Positions 8,318-16,844 of a stretch of DNA of 64,000 nt are shown one piece after another. Source of the stretch: an uncultured Lentisphaerota bacterium (lineage in GTDB: Bacteria; Verrucomicrobiota; Kiritimatiellia; RFP12; UBA1067); NCBI GenBank assembly GCA_946413265.1, contig CAMKJU010000005.1:23380-87379 (forward strand), written 5' to 3'. The translations under genes and the position numbers were made by a program. Numbering within the stretch: the first letter of the stretch is position 1; every line of letters starts with the position of its first letter. The notes under the pieces are model-generated. The model was not told the DNA's origin and searched no databases. It saw only the letters and a program-made list of their open reading frames with translations.

Positions 8318-10075
8318 ATGGCTAAGAAGCGCACAGACCTCAAGATACCTTACGGCGTGTCGGATTTCAGGCGGATCCGCAGGGAGGGGTACTACTACGT
8401 CGACAAGACGGAGTACCTTGCGCAGATGGAGGCGCGGGACAGTTTCATCTTCTTCGTCCGCCCGCGCCGGTTCGGCAAGTCGCTCTTCATCTCGATGATG
8501 GAGAGCTACTACGACCTCAATCGGAAAAAGGACTTCAAGAAACTCTTCGGCGATCTCTGGATCGGCAAGTACCCCACGGAGAACGCCAACCGCTTCATGA
8601 CACTGAAACTCGACTTCTCGAAAGTCGGAGGCACTGGTGAGGTGCTGGAGCGGGCGTTCGAGGATCATATCAGCAAGCAACTTGATGATATGGTGTTGCG
8701 ATATCCGTCGTGCTTCGACGCTGAATTCCGCGCTTCGTTTACAGGGCAGCCAGCGTCTGGAAAGCTTGCCGACATTGTCAACAAGGCTCGCCGTTCCAGT
8801 ATCCCCCTATACCTGATCATCGACGAGTACGACAACTTCACGAACCAGATGATCCGCGCGGCGGGGGTGACGGACTACCGCAAGATTACGCATGGCGCGG
8901 GGTTCTACCGCAACTGGTTCAAGAAGTTCAAGGGCGAGTTCGACCGTATTTTCATGACGGGCGTCTCGCCCGTTACGCTGGATGACCTCACGAGCGGCTT
9001 CAACATTGCAAAGAACCTCTCCCTTGACGCCTACTGCAACGCCACGCTCGGTTTCTCGACAGCGGAGGCCGTGAAGATGTTCTCCGATTTCAAGGGTACG
9101 GGAAGGTTCACGCACGGCGATCCCGTGGCGATCGTCGAGTCCATCAAGCCCTGGTATGACGGCTACTGCTTCGCGAAGAAGAAGGTGGGCGTGGAGTGCG
9201 TGTTCAACTCCGACATGACGCTCTACTACCTCAAGAGCCTTGTCGAGACGGGCGAACCGCCTGAGAACATGGTGGATGCCAACATCAAGACGGACTATGA
9301 CAAGCTCAAGACGATCTCCGACCTCCAGCGTACCGTGTTCAAGATGGAGCCCCTTGAGGCTCTGCCGATGACGGAGCAGGCCGTCGCCAAGGGCGGCGTC
9401 CAGTTCCCGCTCGTGGAGTCGTTCCCCGCCGAGGCGATCGTCAAGCCCGAGAATTTCCGGTCGCTCTTCTTCTACTACGGGCTTCTCTCGATGGCTGGAC
9501 GCAAGATGGGCGCGACGGTGTTCGCCGTGCCGAACGCTTGCGTGGAGAAGCAGATATACAGTTACCTTCGCGACCGGTATTTCCCGCCATCGAAGAGCTT
9601 CCTAGACTGGGACGCCGCAGCGCAGTCCTTCGCCTACGAGGGCAAGTGGAAGGAGTTCTTTGAGCTTGTCTCCAAGAACTTCGCGGAGACGACGCCGATA
9701 CGCGGCGGCATCGATGGCGAGGTGCGCATGCAGGGGTACTTCCAGTGCGAGATGGGGCATCTGCCGCAGTTCATCACATGTCCTGAACTGGAGATGTCGC
9801 ACGGCAACTGCGACTTCTTCCTCTTCCCGGAGCGCCACTACTACGGCGACGTGCTGCACAGCTACATCGTCGAGTTCAAGTACCTCAAGAAGGGCGCGAA
9901 GAAAGCGGAACTGGATGCGCAGCGCAAGGAAGGGGGCGCGCAGCTGCAGGCGTACGCGAAGGACAAGAAGATCCCTGCGCTCGCGAAGGGCACGACACTC
10001 CATCTCATCCTCGTCCAATACCGTGGTCCCAAGATGTGCACCTGCGAACTTGTGGGTGAGAAGCGGTACGAATGA
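8318..10075 (+). CDS. AAA-ATPase-like / PD-(D/E)XK nuclease fusion protein
   Basis: This 585-aa protein belongs to the widespread gut-bacterial family combining an AAA-ATPase-like domain (Pfam 09820 type) with a C-terminal PD-(D/E)XK nuclease-like domain (Pfam 08011 type). Visible motifs are YYVDKTEYL near residue 28, the Walker-A-like PRRFGKSLF, the Walker-B IIDEYDNF near residue 170, ITGVSPVTLDD-like sensor residues (FMTGVSPVT), and a late nuclease core with YIVEFKYLKKG. The biological role of the family is not established; mobile-element or defence-like roles have been suggested. The start at 8318 follows from the promoter. It lies against a truncated PEP-CTERM gene, which suggests insertion. 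A second full member (38136-39698) and a deleted one (44482-44847) share the promoter arrangement. Confidence 0.85.
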   Translation: MAKKRTDLKIPYGVSDFRRIRREGYYYVDKTEYLAQMEARDSFIFFVRPRRFGKSLFISMMESYYDLNRKKDFKKLFGDLWIGKYPTENANRFMTLKLDFSKVGGTGEVLERAFEDHISKQLDDMVLRYPSCFDAEFRASFTGQPASGKLADIVNKARRSSIPLYLIIDEYDNFTNQMIRAAGVTDYRKITHGAGFYRNWFKKFKGEFDRIFMTGVSPVTLDDLTSGFNIAKNLSLDAYCNATLGFSTAEAVKMFSDFKGTGRFTHGDPVAIVESIKPWYDGYCFAKKKVGVECVFNSDMTLYYLKSLVETGEPPENMVDANIKTDYDKLKTISDLQRTVFKMEPLEALPMTEQAVAKGGVQFPLVESFPAEAIVKPENFRSLFFYYGLLSMAGRKMGATVFAVPNACVEKQIYSYLRDRYFPPSKSFLDWDAAAQSFAYEGKWKEFFELVSKNFAETTPIRGGIDGEVRMQGYFQCEMGHLPQFITCPELEMSHGNCDFFLFPERHYYGDVLHSYIVEFKYLKKGAKKAELDAQRKEGGAQLQAYAKDKKIPALAKGTTLHLILVQYRGPKMCTCELVGEKRYE

Positions 10076-10111
10076 TTGGCAACACACCAACACCGCAGGG
10101 AACGCGGAATT

Positions 10112-10122
10112 TATGATATACT
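10112..10122 (+). promoter_or_regulatory. Leaderless promoter of the sigma-factor operon
   Basis: The extended -10 TATGATATACT (hexamer 10117-10122) ends 7 nt before ATG 10130. No clear -35 is seen. The position rejects the longer reading from 10076. Confidence 0.6.
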
Positions 10123-10129
10123 GTTTGCC

Positions 10130-10822
10130 ATGCGACAAATGAGGAAATCTCCGACAAACAGTGACGGTTACGCTGAAAGGCTGTCCGAGCACGAGATCTA
10201 CGAGCTGATGAAGCTCCATGACGATCTCGCCTGGCGTCTCGTGTGGGAAAAGGCCGTCTTGGCCGAGGCGAAGTCCCTCCGCAGCGCGCGCATGGCGCGC
10301 GAATGGGGCGTGACGCCCGAGGAACTGATGGGCATCCTCTACGAGGACATGATCGCCAAGAAGAAAATCGAGCTGTTCCGCGACGACGGCGGGAGCCTGT
10401 GGGGATGGCTGCGGCAGTACGTGCGGGGGTACATCCGGCGGGCGAATCCGGCTGCGCGTGGGGAGGTTTCGCTAGAGGGGGCGGACGATTCCGACTTCGG
10501 GGACGAAGAGGGCGGGGCGAGCTATACGGATAAAATTTCAAAAATGCTGTCAGATGCGCAGGGCCGGGACGCCAATCCCTCTGAAGACCCTGCGATGCGA
10601 CGGCGGGAGGAGTGGGCCCTTGTGCAGACCTGCTTCGGCGATCTCTGGAAGGAGAATCCCCTCCGGGCCTACGTCCACCTGCTGAAACTTCGCTTGAACC
10701 TGTCTTCAATGGAAATCAAAAACATGCTCGGCATCAGCTCGGAGGCGAACGTGGACCAGTTGTTCTCCCGCGCGCTGAAAGACATGAGAAAGTTGAAGGA
10801 TGAACATGAAGAACGCGATTGA
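10130..10822 (+). CDS. Sigma-70 family (ECF-like) RNA polymerase sigma factor
   Basis: A 230-aa protein. Residues about 60-105 resemble sigma region 2: ELMGILYEDMIAKKKIELF, then a Gly-Ser turn and WGWLRQYVRGYIRRAN, the pattern of core-binding and -10 recognition helices. An acidic linker of about 60 residues (GADDSDFGDEEGG) leads to region 4 with a helix-turn-helix (LSSMEIKNMLGISSEANVDQLFSRALKDM). Divergence is high, so assignment rests on pattern. It is the first gene of a three-gene unit with a small beta-rich protein and a membrane papain-like protease, with 17-bp and 1-bp junctions, so protease-controlled sigma activity is a reasonable inference. Confidence 0.7.
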   Translation: MRQMRKSPTNSDGYAERLSEHEIYELMKLHDDLAWRLVWEKAVLAEAKSLRSARMAREWGVTPEELMGILYEDMIAKKKIELFRDDGGSLWGWLRQYVRGYIRRANPAARGEVSLEGADDSDFGDEEGGASYTDKISKMLSDAQGRDANPSEDPAMRRREEWALVQTCFGDLWKENPLRAYVHLLKLRLNLSSMEIKNMLGISSEANVDQLFSRALKDMRKLKDEHEERD

Positions 10823-11324
10823 AGAAGAGAAAGTCGTCATGACGGCCGACGAGGCGGCGTTCATCGACCGCTTCGTCGCGGAGCACTGCCGTCCGCATGC
10901 CGTGGTGATGGCGGAACGCCTGCGGGACTTCGTGTCCAAGCGGCAGATGGCGTTGTTTTCAGCGGACGACGGTCCGGCGTTCGCGCTGGCGGCGGGGCCG
11001 TCGGCAAAGGCACCGGCGTCCGTCAAGGCCCCGGACGAGCCGGTGACGTTCGTTTTCGCCTCGGAGGGCGATGAGGATGCGCCTGGCGCCTGGCGGGCCG
11101 AGCTCGCGGTGCCGCCCGGCGCGACGGCGGAAACGCCGTTGACGCTGAAGGTAGGCGGCCGGGATGTTGCGGGGGTGTTTGCGCTCTCCGGCGTAAAGCT
11201 GCCGCTCATGGACGGTGCGGCGGAGATACCGTTCGGGGTGTTCCTTGCTGGCATCAAGGATACGGACGTGTCGCTCCGCCGTCCCGGCGGCGACGCGGTG
11301 AAGGGAAAGCTGCTGTTCTTCTGA
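10806..11324 (+). CDS. Small protein between sigma factor and C1 protease; possible anti-sigma or protease substrate
   Basis: A 172-aa cytosolic protein of unknown family. The N-terminal half is helical (MTADEAAFIDRFVAEHC, then AVVMAERLRDFVSKRQ). The C-terminal half is beta-rich with evenly spaced strands (VTFVFASEG, WRAELAVPP, LTLKVGGRDVAGVFALSG, IPFGVFLAGI, KGKLLFF). ATG 10806 is preferred to 10800 because GAAGG (10795-10799) then sits 6 nt upstream. It overlaps the sigma gene by 17 bp and ends 1 nt before the protease gene, so the three are translationally coupled. The position between a sigma factor and a protease suggests an inhibitor, adaptor or substrate; nothing in the sequence proves it. 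Confidence 0.6.
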   Translation: MKNAIEEEKVVMTADEAAFIDRFVAEHCRPHAVVMAERLRDFVSKRQMALFSADDGPAFALAAGPSAKAPASVKAPDEPVTFVFASEGDEDAPGAWRAELAVPPGATAETPLTLKVGGRDVAGVFALSGVKLPLMDGAAEIPFGVFLAGIKDTDVSLRRPGGDAVKGKLLFF

Positions 11325-11325
11325 C

Positions 11326-12984
11326 ATGTCCGCGGCTCCCTACATCTTTCCGGCGCAGCAGGCGGAGTTCCTGCGCGCACTTAGGGATGGCCGCTACCGC
11401 GCGCCGGCCCGCACGCGCAACGTGCCCGCGTCCACGTCCCTCGTCTCGAAGATGCCTCCCATCTACGAGCAGGCTCTGCGCGGCACGTGCGTGGCGAACG
11501 CCGTCACGGCGATGCTGGAGTACTACGAGGACTGCAAGATGCGCCTCAGCGTGCAGTACCTCTTCGCCGCGACGAAGGAGGTCGAGCGCGCGGCGATCGA
11601 GCGTAACCTCCTGCGTCTGCGCACGGGGGAGCCGCTTGATCCAGCCTTCGAACTCGCGCTCCACTCTAAGCTGCTCCAGCTGCGGATGATGGCGGATGCG
11701 AACGGGGGCATCAACACGCCCGTGATGCGTCCCTACCTCACGCAATTCGAGGAGACGGTGCGGACTCGGTACGAGGCGATGGATGGCAGCCTGCTCCGGT
11801 CGTGCTTCAACGTGCTCGAGTTCCAGGGAACGTGCCGTTACGCGCTGTGGCCCTACGCGGGTGTAACCGCCGCACCGCTGTTCGGGGCGGCGGAGAGCGG
11901 CGCGCATCCGCCCGGGTCGGACGACGACGCGAAGAAGCACCGGGTTCTCTCCGGGCTATACCTGCTGCCCGCGCCGAACAATGTGGACGAGATCCGCAGC
12001 ATTCTCGCGGGCGTGAACGATCGGCGTCCGATGCCCGTATGCGTGACGGTGAGCTTTTTCGAGGGGTGCGACGGCGAGACGTTCTCGTTCCCGCAGACAG
12101 AGGAGACGGAGGCCGGCCTTGCCGCGAAGAACAAGTGGCTGGGCGTGCATGGCATGCTGATCGTGGGGTACGTGGACAGCGCGGCGTCGCCGGGTGGCGG
12201 CTACTTCATCGTGCGCAACAGTCTCGGCGAGGCGTGGGGCAACCGCGGGTACGGCAAGCTGCCCTACGCCTACGTGGCCTGCTTCGCGCTGGAGGCCGGC
12301 ACGATCCTGCAGGACCTCGTGGACTACACGGGCGACGGGTACGGCGGGCTCCATGCCGATGGGGCATCCGGGCGGCGGTGTCGCCGGTGGTGGCTTGTTT
12401 TCATGAACCTCCTCGTGGGCGCGGCGCTCGTGGCGGGGACGTGGGCGGTCGTGAAGTGGAATCAAGAGCAGAAATCGCCTGTCCCATCCGCCCCGCCCGT
12501 TCCACCGCATCCACCCTACGCGGAGGTCACTGTGTACGGTCGGGATTCGAAGGTGAATGTGACGTTGCCGCCGCCGTGGAACGAGGTAAAGGGCGTTGCG
12601 ATCGACGGTGGGGTGGTATTCCGTCTTCCGGCGAAGACGCGCGCGGACGTGGACGCCATCCGCAGGAAACTCGACGCGGAACCAACGCTGCGCGAGAAGC
12701 GCGGCAAGCCGCTGACGTACGATCTCGTGTCGTTCTTCGATCTAGTCGCCGATGACGTTGACGACTTGAAGAAGACCATTGGCATGTTCGCGGCGGATCA
12801 CTTCCTCGTGCGGATCGAGGGCGAGAGCAACGGCGTGCTACGCGTGTCGACCGTTTCGCCGGCGGGACTGCGGGGGCGGTTGAAGACGATGTTCCGAGTG
12901 CAGGATGATGGGAAGAATCGATTGATTTTGAAACCGACCACGACAAACGACGTGATGTCAGCCGTGAGGCAGAGGGGGCATTGA
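11326..12984 (+). CDS. Membrane-tethered papain-like (C1 family) cysteine protease
   Basis: A 552-aa protein without a signal peptide. The N-terminal 330 residues form a C1 peptidase: Q49 and C55 in YEQALRGTCVANAV (same 6-residue spacing as papain Q19/C25), H275 in WLGVHGMLIVGY, and N298 in YFIVRNSLGEAWGNRGYG. A very basic stretch (GRRCRRWW, about 349-356) precedes one membrane helix (about 357-376), predicting an N-in/C-out topology, with the protease in the cytoplasm. A Pro-rich linker and a C-terminal domain of about 160 residues would then lie outside. It is the last gene of the sigma-factor unit. An external sensor coupled to a cytoplasmic protease that releases the sigma factor is an inference. 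Confidence 0.8.
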   Translation: MSAAPYIFPAQQAEFLRALRDGRYRAPARTRNVPASTSLVSKMPPIYEQALRGTCVANAVTAMLEYYEDCKMRLSVQYLFAATKEVERAAIERNLLRLRTGEPLDPAFELALHSKLLQLRMMADANGGINTPVMRPYLTQFEETVRTRYEAMDGSLLRSCFNVLEFQGTCRYALWPYAGVTAAPLFGAAESGAHPPGSDDDAKKHRVLSGLYLLPAPNNVDEIRSILAGVNDRRPMPVCVTVSFFEGCDGETFSFPQTEETEAGLAAKNKWLGVHGMLIVGYVDSAASPGGGYFIVRNSLGEAWGNRGYGKLPYAYVACFALEAGTILQDLVDYTGDGYGGLHADGASGRRCRRWWLVFMNLLVGAALVAGTWAVVKWNQEQKSPVPSAPPVPPHPPYAEVTVYGRDSKVNVTLPPPWNEVKGVAIDGGVVFRLPAKTRADVDAIRRKLDAEPTLREKRGKPLTYDLVSFFDLVADDVDDLKKTIGMFAADHFLVRIEGESNGVLRVSTVSPAGLRGRLKTMFRVQDDGKNRLILKPTTTNDVMSAVRQRGH

Positions 12985-13001
12985 CGGAGCGGCATTTGCG
13001 C

Positions 13002-13030
13002 TTGCCCTTACACGGATAATTTGGTATTCT
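13002..13030 (+). promoter_or_regulatory. Promoter of the envelope lipoprotein operon
   Basis: TTGCCC (13002-13007), a 17-bp spacer and TATTCT (13025-13030) preceded by TGG. The leader is about 25 nt and contains GGAGGAG before ATG 13063, so this operon is conventionally led. Confidence 0.65.
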
Positions 13031-13062
13031 AGCAAAGTGAAAACCTTGGAGGAGAAATCAAA

Positions 13063-13440
13063 ATGAACAGAAAAAGCTTCCTTGTAGCCGCTATGGCCGG
13101 TCTGATGGCGGGGTGCGTCGCCACATACGTGCCGCCCATGGATCGGCGCGTGACGCTTGCGGAAGACCTGGGAACATCGGTGTTCGTGACTGATGTTCGG
13201 TGTGTGAAGGGGGCAAGTCCATACGCTACGTTCCAAGCGAACGTGGTGAACAACACGTCGCACGACTTGGGCGTGGAGTACAAGGTAGTGTGGCTTGACG
13301 CGAACGGCCTCACGATCGACTCTCTCGTGTCCACCTGGAACAAGATCATGCTTGCTCCCAAGGACGTACAGGCGCTCAAGGGCACGGCATCCACGCCTGA
13401 CGCCGCCGACATGCTGTTCTACGTGCGCAGGTTGCGCTGA
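13063..13440 (+). CDS. YcfL-like outer-membrane lipoprotein
   Basis: A 125-aa lipoprotein: Lys/Arg start, hydrophobic core and lipobox LMAG|C at residue 18. The mature part contains a beta-sandwich pattern (ATFQANVVNNTSHDLGVEYK, then VVWLDANGLTI), typical of the YcfL/DUF1425 family, in which an Ig-like fold is predicted. A GGAGG ribosome site lies about 10 nt upstream. The next gene is LpoB-like, the same order as ycfL-lpoB in Enterobacteria, which strengthens both calls. Function is probably accessory to the peptidoglycan synthase activator. Confidence 0.75.
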   Translation: MNRKSFLVAAMAGLMAGCVATYVPPMDRRVTLAEDLGTSVFVTDVRCVKGASPYATFQANVVNNTSHDLGVEYKVVWLDANGLTIDSLVSTWNKIMLAPKDVQALKGTASTPDAADMLFYVRRLR

Positions 13441-13474
13441 CTGTTTCCAAAATCAACTAGAAAGGCAAATCAAA

Positions 13475-14032
13475 ATGAACAAGGCATATTGTGCATTGAC
13501 CGCTGCCACTCTGGCGGCAATGGCTGTAGTTTTCTCTGGCTGCACGACGACGACACGCCGTTATGCGGCGAACGAGACGCGTACTACAGTTGCAGGATTC
13601 TCAGAGGAGGACATCAACGACACGATATCCCGCGCAGTTCAGAGCGTCTGCTCGCAGGACCGCATCAAGCTACGGCCCGGGGCGAACCGCGCCGTGATGA
13701 TCGTGGAGAATGTGCGGAACGATACTCTCTCGCGCGGTCGCGACGCAGAGGCGCTCGCAGAGGCGCTTGGGCAATCGTTGCGCGAAGAACTGACGAACGG
13801 GAAGAAGGTCATTGTGTACAACAAGGAGGCCGCGCAGTATGCGACGGTCAAGGTAGAGCCGCAGTACATCCTTCGCGGGCGCCTTACCCAGCGCAATCTC
13901 CGGCAGGACAACGGCGATGTCCAGATTGAGTACAATCTCAACCTCACGCTGATCGACCTTCAGACCGGACTCGAGTTCTGGCAGAAGCGCGTACATGTCG
14001 GCAAGCTGGCCGACGCCGCGAACGCCATGTAA
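13475..14032 (+). CDS. lpoB: LpoB-like penicillin-binding-protein activator lipoprotein
   Basis: A 185-aa lipoprotein with lipobox VFSG|C near residue 23. The mature protein matches LpoB: FSEEDINDTISRAVQSV, then AVMIVENVRNDT, LAEALGQSLREEL, YILRGRLTQRN and LTLIDLQTGLEFWQKR. LpoB lipoproteins sit in the outer membrane and stimulate class A PBPs across the periplasm. The Pro-rich spacer of E. coli LpoB is nearly absent, which is common outside Enterobacteria. The start at 13475 follows AAAGG about 9 nt upstream; the long upstream reading in this frame overlaps the YcfL-like gene and is discarded. Confidence 0.8.
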   Translation: MNKAYCALTAATLAAMAVVFSGCTTTTRRYAANETRTTVAGFSEEDINDTISRAVQSVCSQDRIKLRPGANRAVMIVENVRNDTLSRGRDAEALAEALGQSLREELTNGKKVIVYNKEAAQYATVKVEPQYILRGRLTQRNLRQDNGDVQIEYNLNLTLIDLQTGLEFWQKRVHVGKLADAANAM

Positions 14033-14066
14033 TCCAATTTCAACCACTCAAGAAAGGAACAAGCAA

Positions 14067-15506
14067 ATGAAGATTCAAACGATTTTCGCCGTGGCGCTCG
14101 CAGCGTCCGCCACGTTCGCCCAGGAAATAGCGCCTTCTGTGCCTTCTGTCGCGCCTACGCCTGCGCCAGCTACCGCTGCAGTTGCCGCGCCCGCGCCAGC
14201 TGCCGCGCCTACTGCCGTTGCCGCGCCCGCAGCAGGACAAGCCGCAGTCGTTGCTGTACAGCCTAGAGTCGCAGCGATTGAAGCCAACAAGGATATCACT
14301 GTAGAGGTGAATGCTAAGGACAAGCTGGATGACGCTTTCGCAGAATATGCCGAGAAGCGAGGATTCTCATACGGCGAGAAGACTCCTAAAGGGAGCATTT
14401 ACTACAAAGGATCATCTCCTGTCGACCAGCATGTTGAATCGGCTTCCTTCATCAAGTCGCGCGCTTTTGCGTACGAGCGTGCGTATCTTAACGCAGTTGG
14501 ATCGTATGTGATGGACTTCTTCGGTCGGGAGCTGGCAGAGACATGCATGGAAACGTTCGGAAACCAGTCCTCGAACGCCGAGGAGGCTCCAAAAATGACG
14601 CCAGCGGATGTTTCTGAGAAGATCGCACTTCTGGCTGACGCAAAGCTTGACAAGGCACTTGCCGACGCGGGGGTGGATCCGTCTAAGTATCAGGGATCCC
14701 CTGTCGTCGAGAAGCGCAAGCTCATGCAGGATACGCTTGTCAAGCGTACTGTCAACAAGGCGCTCCACTCGTCTTCGGGATGTCTGCCCGTGAAGACGTT
14801 CGAGTCGCGTGGCACGGACGGACGTTACTACATTGGAGTTGTCATCCGGGTCGGGGCCGACTGCACAGAGCTGTCAAAAGCGTTCCGGACCAAGCAGCGC
14901 CCTGCGCTCATGCGGGAAGGGGGATTGACGGTCAAGGAGGCACTTCCCGACACGCCGGAGGAAATCGTGCAGACATTCGGTGTCCGCCTTTACTTCGACG
15001 AGACGGGTACGCCCTCATTGCTTAGCTTTGGGCAGTTCGGTTCTGCCTATAAGGGTAAGAGTGGGCGTATGGCAGAGCGTGCGGAGTTGCAGGCTCAGCG
15101 GCAGGCGCGGGCCTTGGCAGATTCTGCGCTCACCACGTTCATCAACAGCTTTGCGGATATGACTGATGAGTCGGAACTTTCTGAGGACATTGGCGAATCC
15201 CGCCTGTTCCGTGCTGATGGCACGGCTACGCCTGAAGAGATGTCCAACATCATAGACATATACCGCAGCAAGATCAAGCAGACGGGGTCGGACACCATGA
15301 AGGGACGCACGACAGTCTATGATCGGATCGTTAAGCATCCGGCGGGACAGCGAGTCGCCGTGTGCGTGCGTCGCTGGAGTTTTGGCCAGGTTGACTCCGT
15401 AAATGAGATCATCAATCAGGGTGTGCCGCAGGTACCTGTGCCGCAACCGGCGACTCCGAAGTCTTACGACAGCGGCGTTCGTTCTAGCCGCACGTATGAC
15501 TTCTGA
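14067..15506 (+). CDS. Secreted protein of the LpoB cluster, DUF6844-like
   Basis: A 479-aa exported protein. A signal peptide (residues 1-18, ending ATFA|QE) is followed by an Ala/Pro/Val-rich low-complexity tract to about residue 75, which could span peptidoglycan. The remaining folded region shows mixed alpha/beta character, with YERAYLNAVGSYVMDFFGRE, RYYIGVVIRV and VAVCVRRWSFGQVDS. I recall this type of protein beside LpoB/YcfL/COG3014 genes under the label DUF6844, but the assignment is from memory. It starts at 14067 after GAAAGGA. Spacing to its neighbours is 34 and 42 nt. Likely periplasmic or outer-membrane associated. Confidence 0.65.
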   Translation: MKIQTIFAVALAASATFAQEIAPSVPSVAPTPAPATAAVAAPAPAAAPTAVAAPAAGQAAVVAVQPRVAAIEANKDITVEVNAKDKLDDAFAEYAEKRGFSYGEKTPKGSIYYKGSSPVDQHVESASFIKSRAFAYERAYLNAVGSYVMDFFGRELAETCMETFGNQSSNAEEAPKMTPADVSEKIALLADAKLDKALADAGVDPSKYQGSPVVEKRKLMQDTLVKRTVNKALHSSSGCLPVKTFESRGTDGRYYIGVVIRVGADCTELSKAFRTKQRPALMREGGLTVKEALPDTPEEIVQTFGVRLYFDETGTPSLLSFGQFGSAYKGKSGRMAERAELQAQRQARALADSALTTFINSFADMTDESELSEDIGESRLFRADGTATPEEMSNIIDIYRSKIKQTGSDTMKGRTTVYDRIVKHPAGQRVAVCVRRWSFGQVDSVNEIINQGVPQVPVPQPATPKSYDSGVRSSRTYDF

Positions 15507-15548
15507 TTGAACATATCCCTTACCCACACTTTCTAGGGAGCAAGTGCC

Positions 15549-16832
15549 ATGAGAAAACTTGTGATGTCAATAGTATGCCTGTACGCATCGTTCCTTGTGT
15601 CGGCGGACGTCCAGTCACCTACCGTCCGGGCTGTTGGTGAGGCTAGGAGTTATCGCGCTGCCATCAGCGAGGCACTCGTTACAGCGCTAGAGCAAAATAA
15701 TGGGTTTACGATAAGCGCAGAGGAGCGGCAGACGATGGTGCATAACGACTCTGCGACGAACATTTGTGAGAATGGCGCGCTTGATGACCGCACGAAGCTC
15801 GAGATGAACGATTCCATAAACAAGGACATGCAGAAGTGGGCCAAGGGAAAAATCAGCGGCTATACAGTCCTGTCTGACACGTTCGACCCTGCGACGCGGA
15901 AGTACCGTGTGACGCTGGAGGTTCGCTTCCCGCCGAAGTACACCGGTCCCGGCCGTCCCGAGTCCAACCTGCGGCGCATGGCCGTGAGCCCGTTCAACGT
16001 GCAGGGGAATACGTTCAACTGGTACGGCCAGCCCATCGGTACGGTCGAGTGGTCTGCCGCGCTTGCCGAGCAGTTGAACGTGCGCCTCACGCAGACTCGG
16101 AAGTTCACGATGCTCGACCGTGCCTTCGATCCGGAGATCAACGCCGAGCTGGCGCGCCTTAGCGCGGCAAACGCCGCGCCTGAGGACGCCGCGCGCCTCA
16201 ACCGCAAGTTGGGCACGGACTATCTCGTGGTGGGCATGGTGAAATTCAACGACGTACTGCCTCCTGCCGTGAATCCGCTCACCGACCAACCGTTGCCTCG
16301 TGCCTCGTCGCTGTTCGCGGAAATCACCTACCGTGTTCTGATTGCACCGACCGGGCAGCTCAAATGGACTAACACGATCAGGCTGGACGCGGCGATTTTC
16401 GCGGCTGCGGACGCGCGTTCGTTCGTGTCCATGTCCGCCGAGACGGCGGCCGGAGCGATCTGCGACGACATGATGACGAACATCCTGCCGTTTGAGGTGG
16501 TGAAGGTCGTCGGTGACCAGGTCGTCATCGGCGAAGGCGGAAAGCAGTTGGCCGCAGGCGACCGCTTTACTGTCTGCGCCCTGGGAGAGCCGGTCAAGGA
16601 TACGAGAACGGGCGAGGTCATTGACGAAGTGGAGATTCCGGTTGCAACGGTCGAGGTGACGACCGTCATGCCGAAGCTCAGCTATGCCAAGATCATCGAG
16701 GGCGACGCGGCTAAGGTGACGGTTGGCTCGCGGCTGCGCAGGGTTAAGATGCCGGAGGCGCCCCAGCCGCAGGCACCCATCACAACCACGATCCAGAGCA
16801 ATGGAGGCGGCGGAGTCGTCGTCCCGTTTTAA
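15549..16832 (+). CDS. CsgG/FlgT-like periplasmic or outer-membrane protein
   Basis: A 427-aa exported protein (signal peptide residues 1-19). Residues about 25-125 resemble the FlgT N-terminal module (AVGEARSYRAAISEALVTAL). Residues about 140-300 form a CsgG/TolB-N-like domain: RRMAVSPFNVQG, ALAEQLNVRLTQTRKFTMLDR, NRKLGTDYLVVGMVKF, and YRVLIAPTGQLKWTNTI. A C-terminal region like the FlgT C-terminal or SH3 module follows (VVGDQVVIGEGGKQLAAGDRF), then a Gln/Pro/Gly tail ending VVVPF. The architecture is FlgT-like, yet no flagellar genes are nearby, so it more likely works with the LpoB-type lipoproteins. Confidence 0.7.
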   Translation: MRKLVMSIVCLYASFLVSADVQSPTVRAVGEARSYRAAISEALVTALEQNNGFTISAEERQTMVHNDSATNICENGALDDRTKLEMNDSINKDMQKWAKGKISGYTVLSDTFDPATRKYRVTLEVRFPPKYTGPGRPESNLRRMAVSPFNVQGNTFNWYGQPIGTVEWSAALAEQLNVRLTQTRKFTMLDRAFDPEINAELARLSAANAAPEDAARLNRKLGTDYLVVGMVKFNDVLPPAVNPLTDQPLPRASSLFAEITYRVLIAPTGQLKWTNTIRLDAAIFAAADARSFVSMSAETAAGAICDDMMTNILPFEVVKVVGDQVVIGEGGKQLAAGDRFTVCALGEPVKDTRTGEVIDEVEIPVATVEVTTVMPKLSYAKIIEGDAAKVTVGSRLRRVKMPEAPQPQAPITTTIQSNGGGGVVVPF

Positions 16833-16844
16833 GGAGAAAAAACG

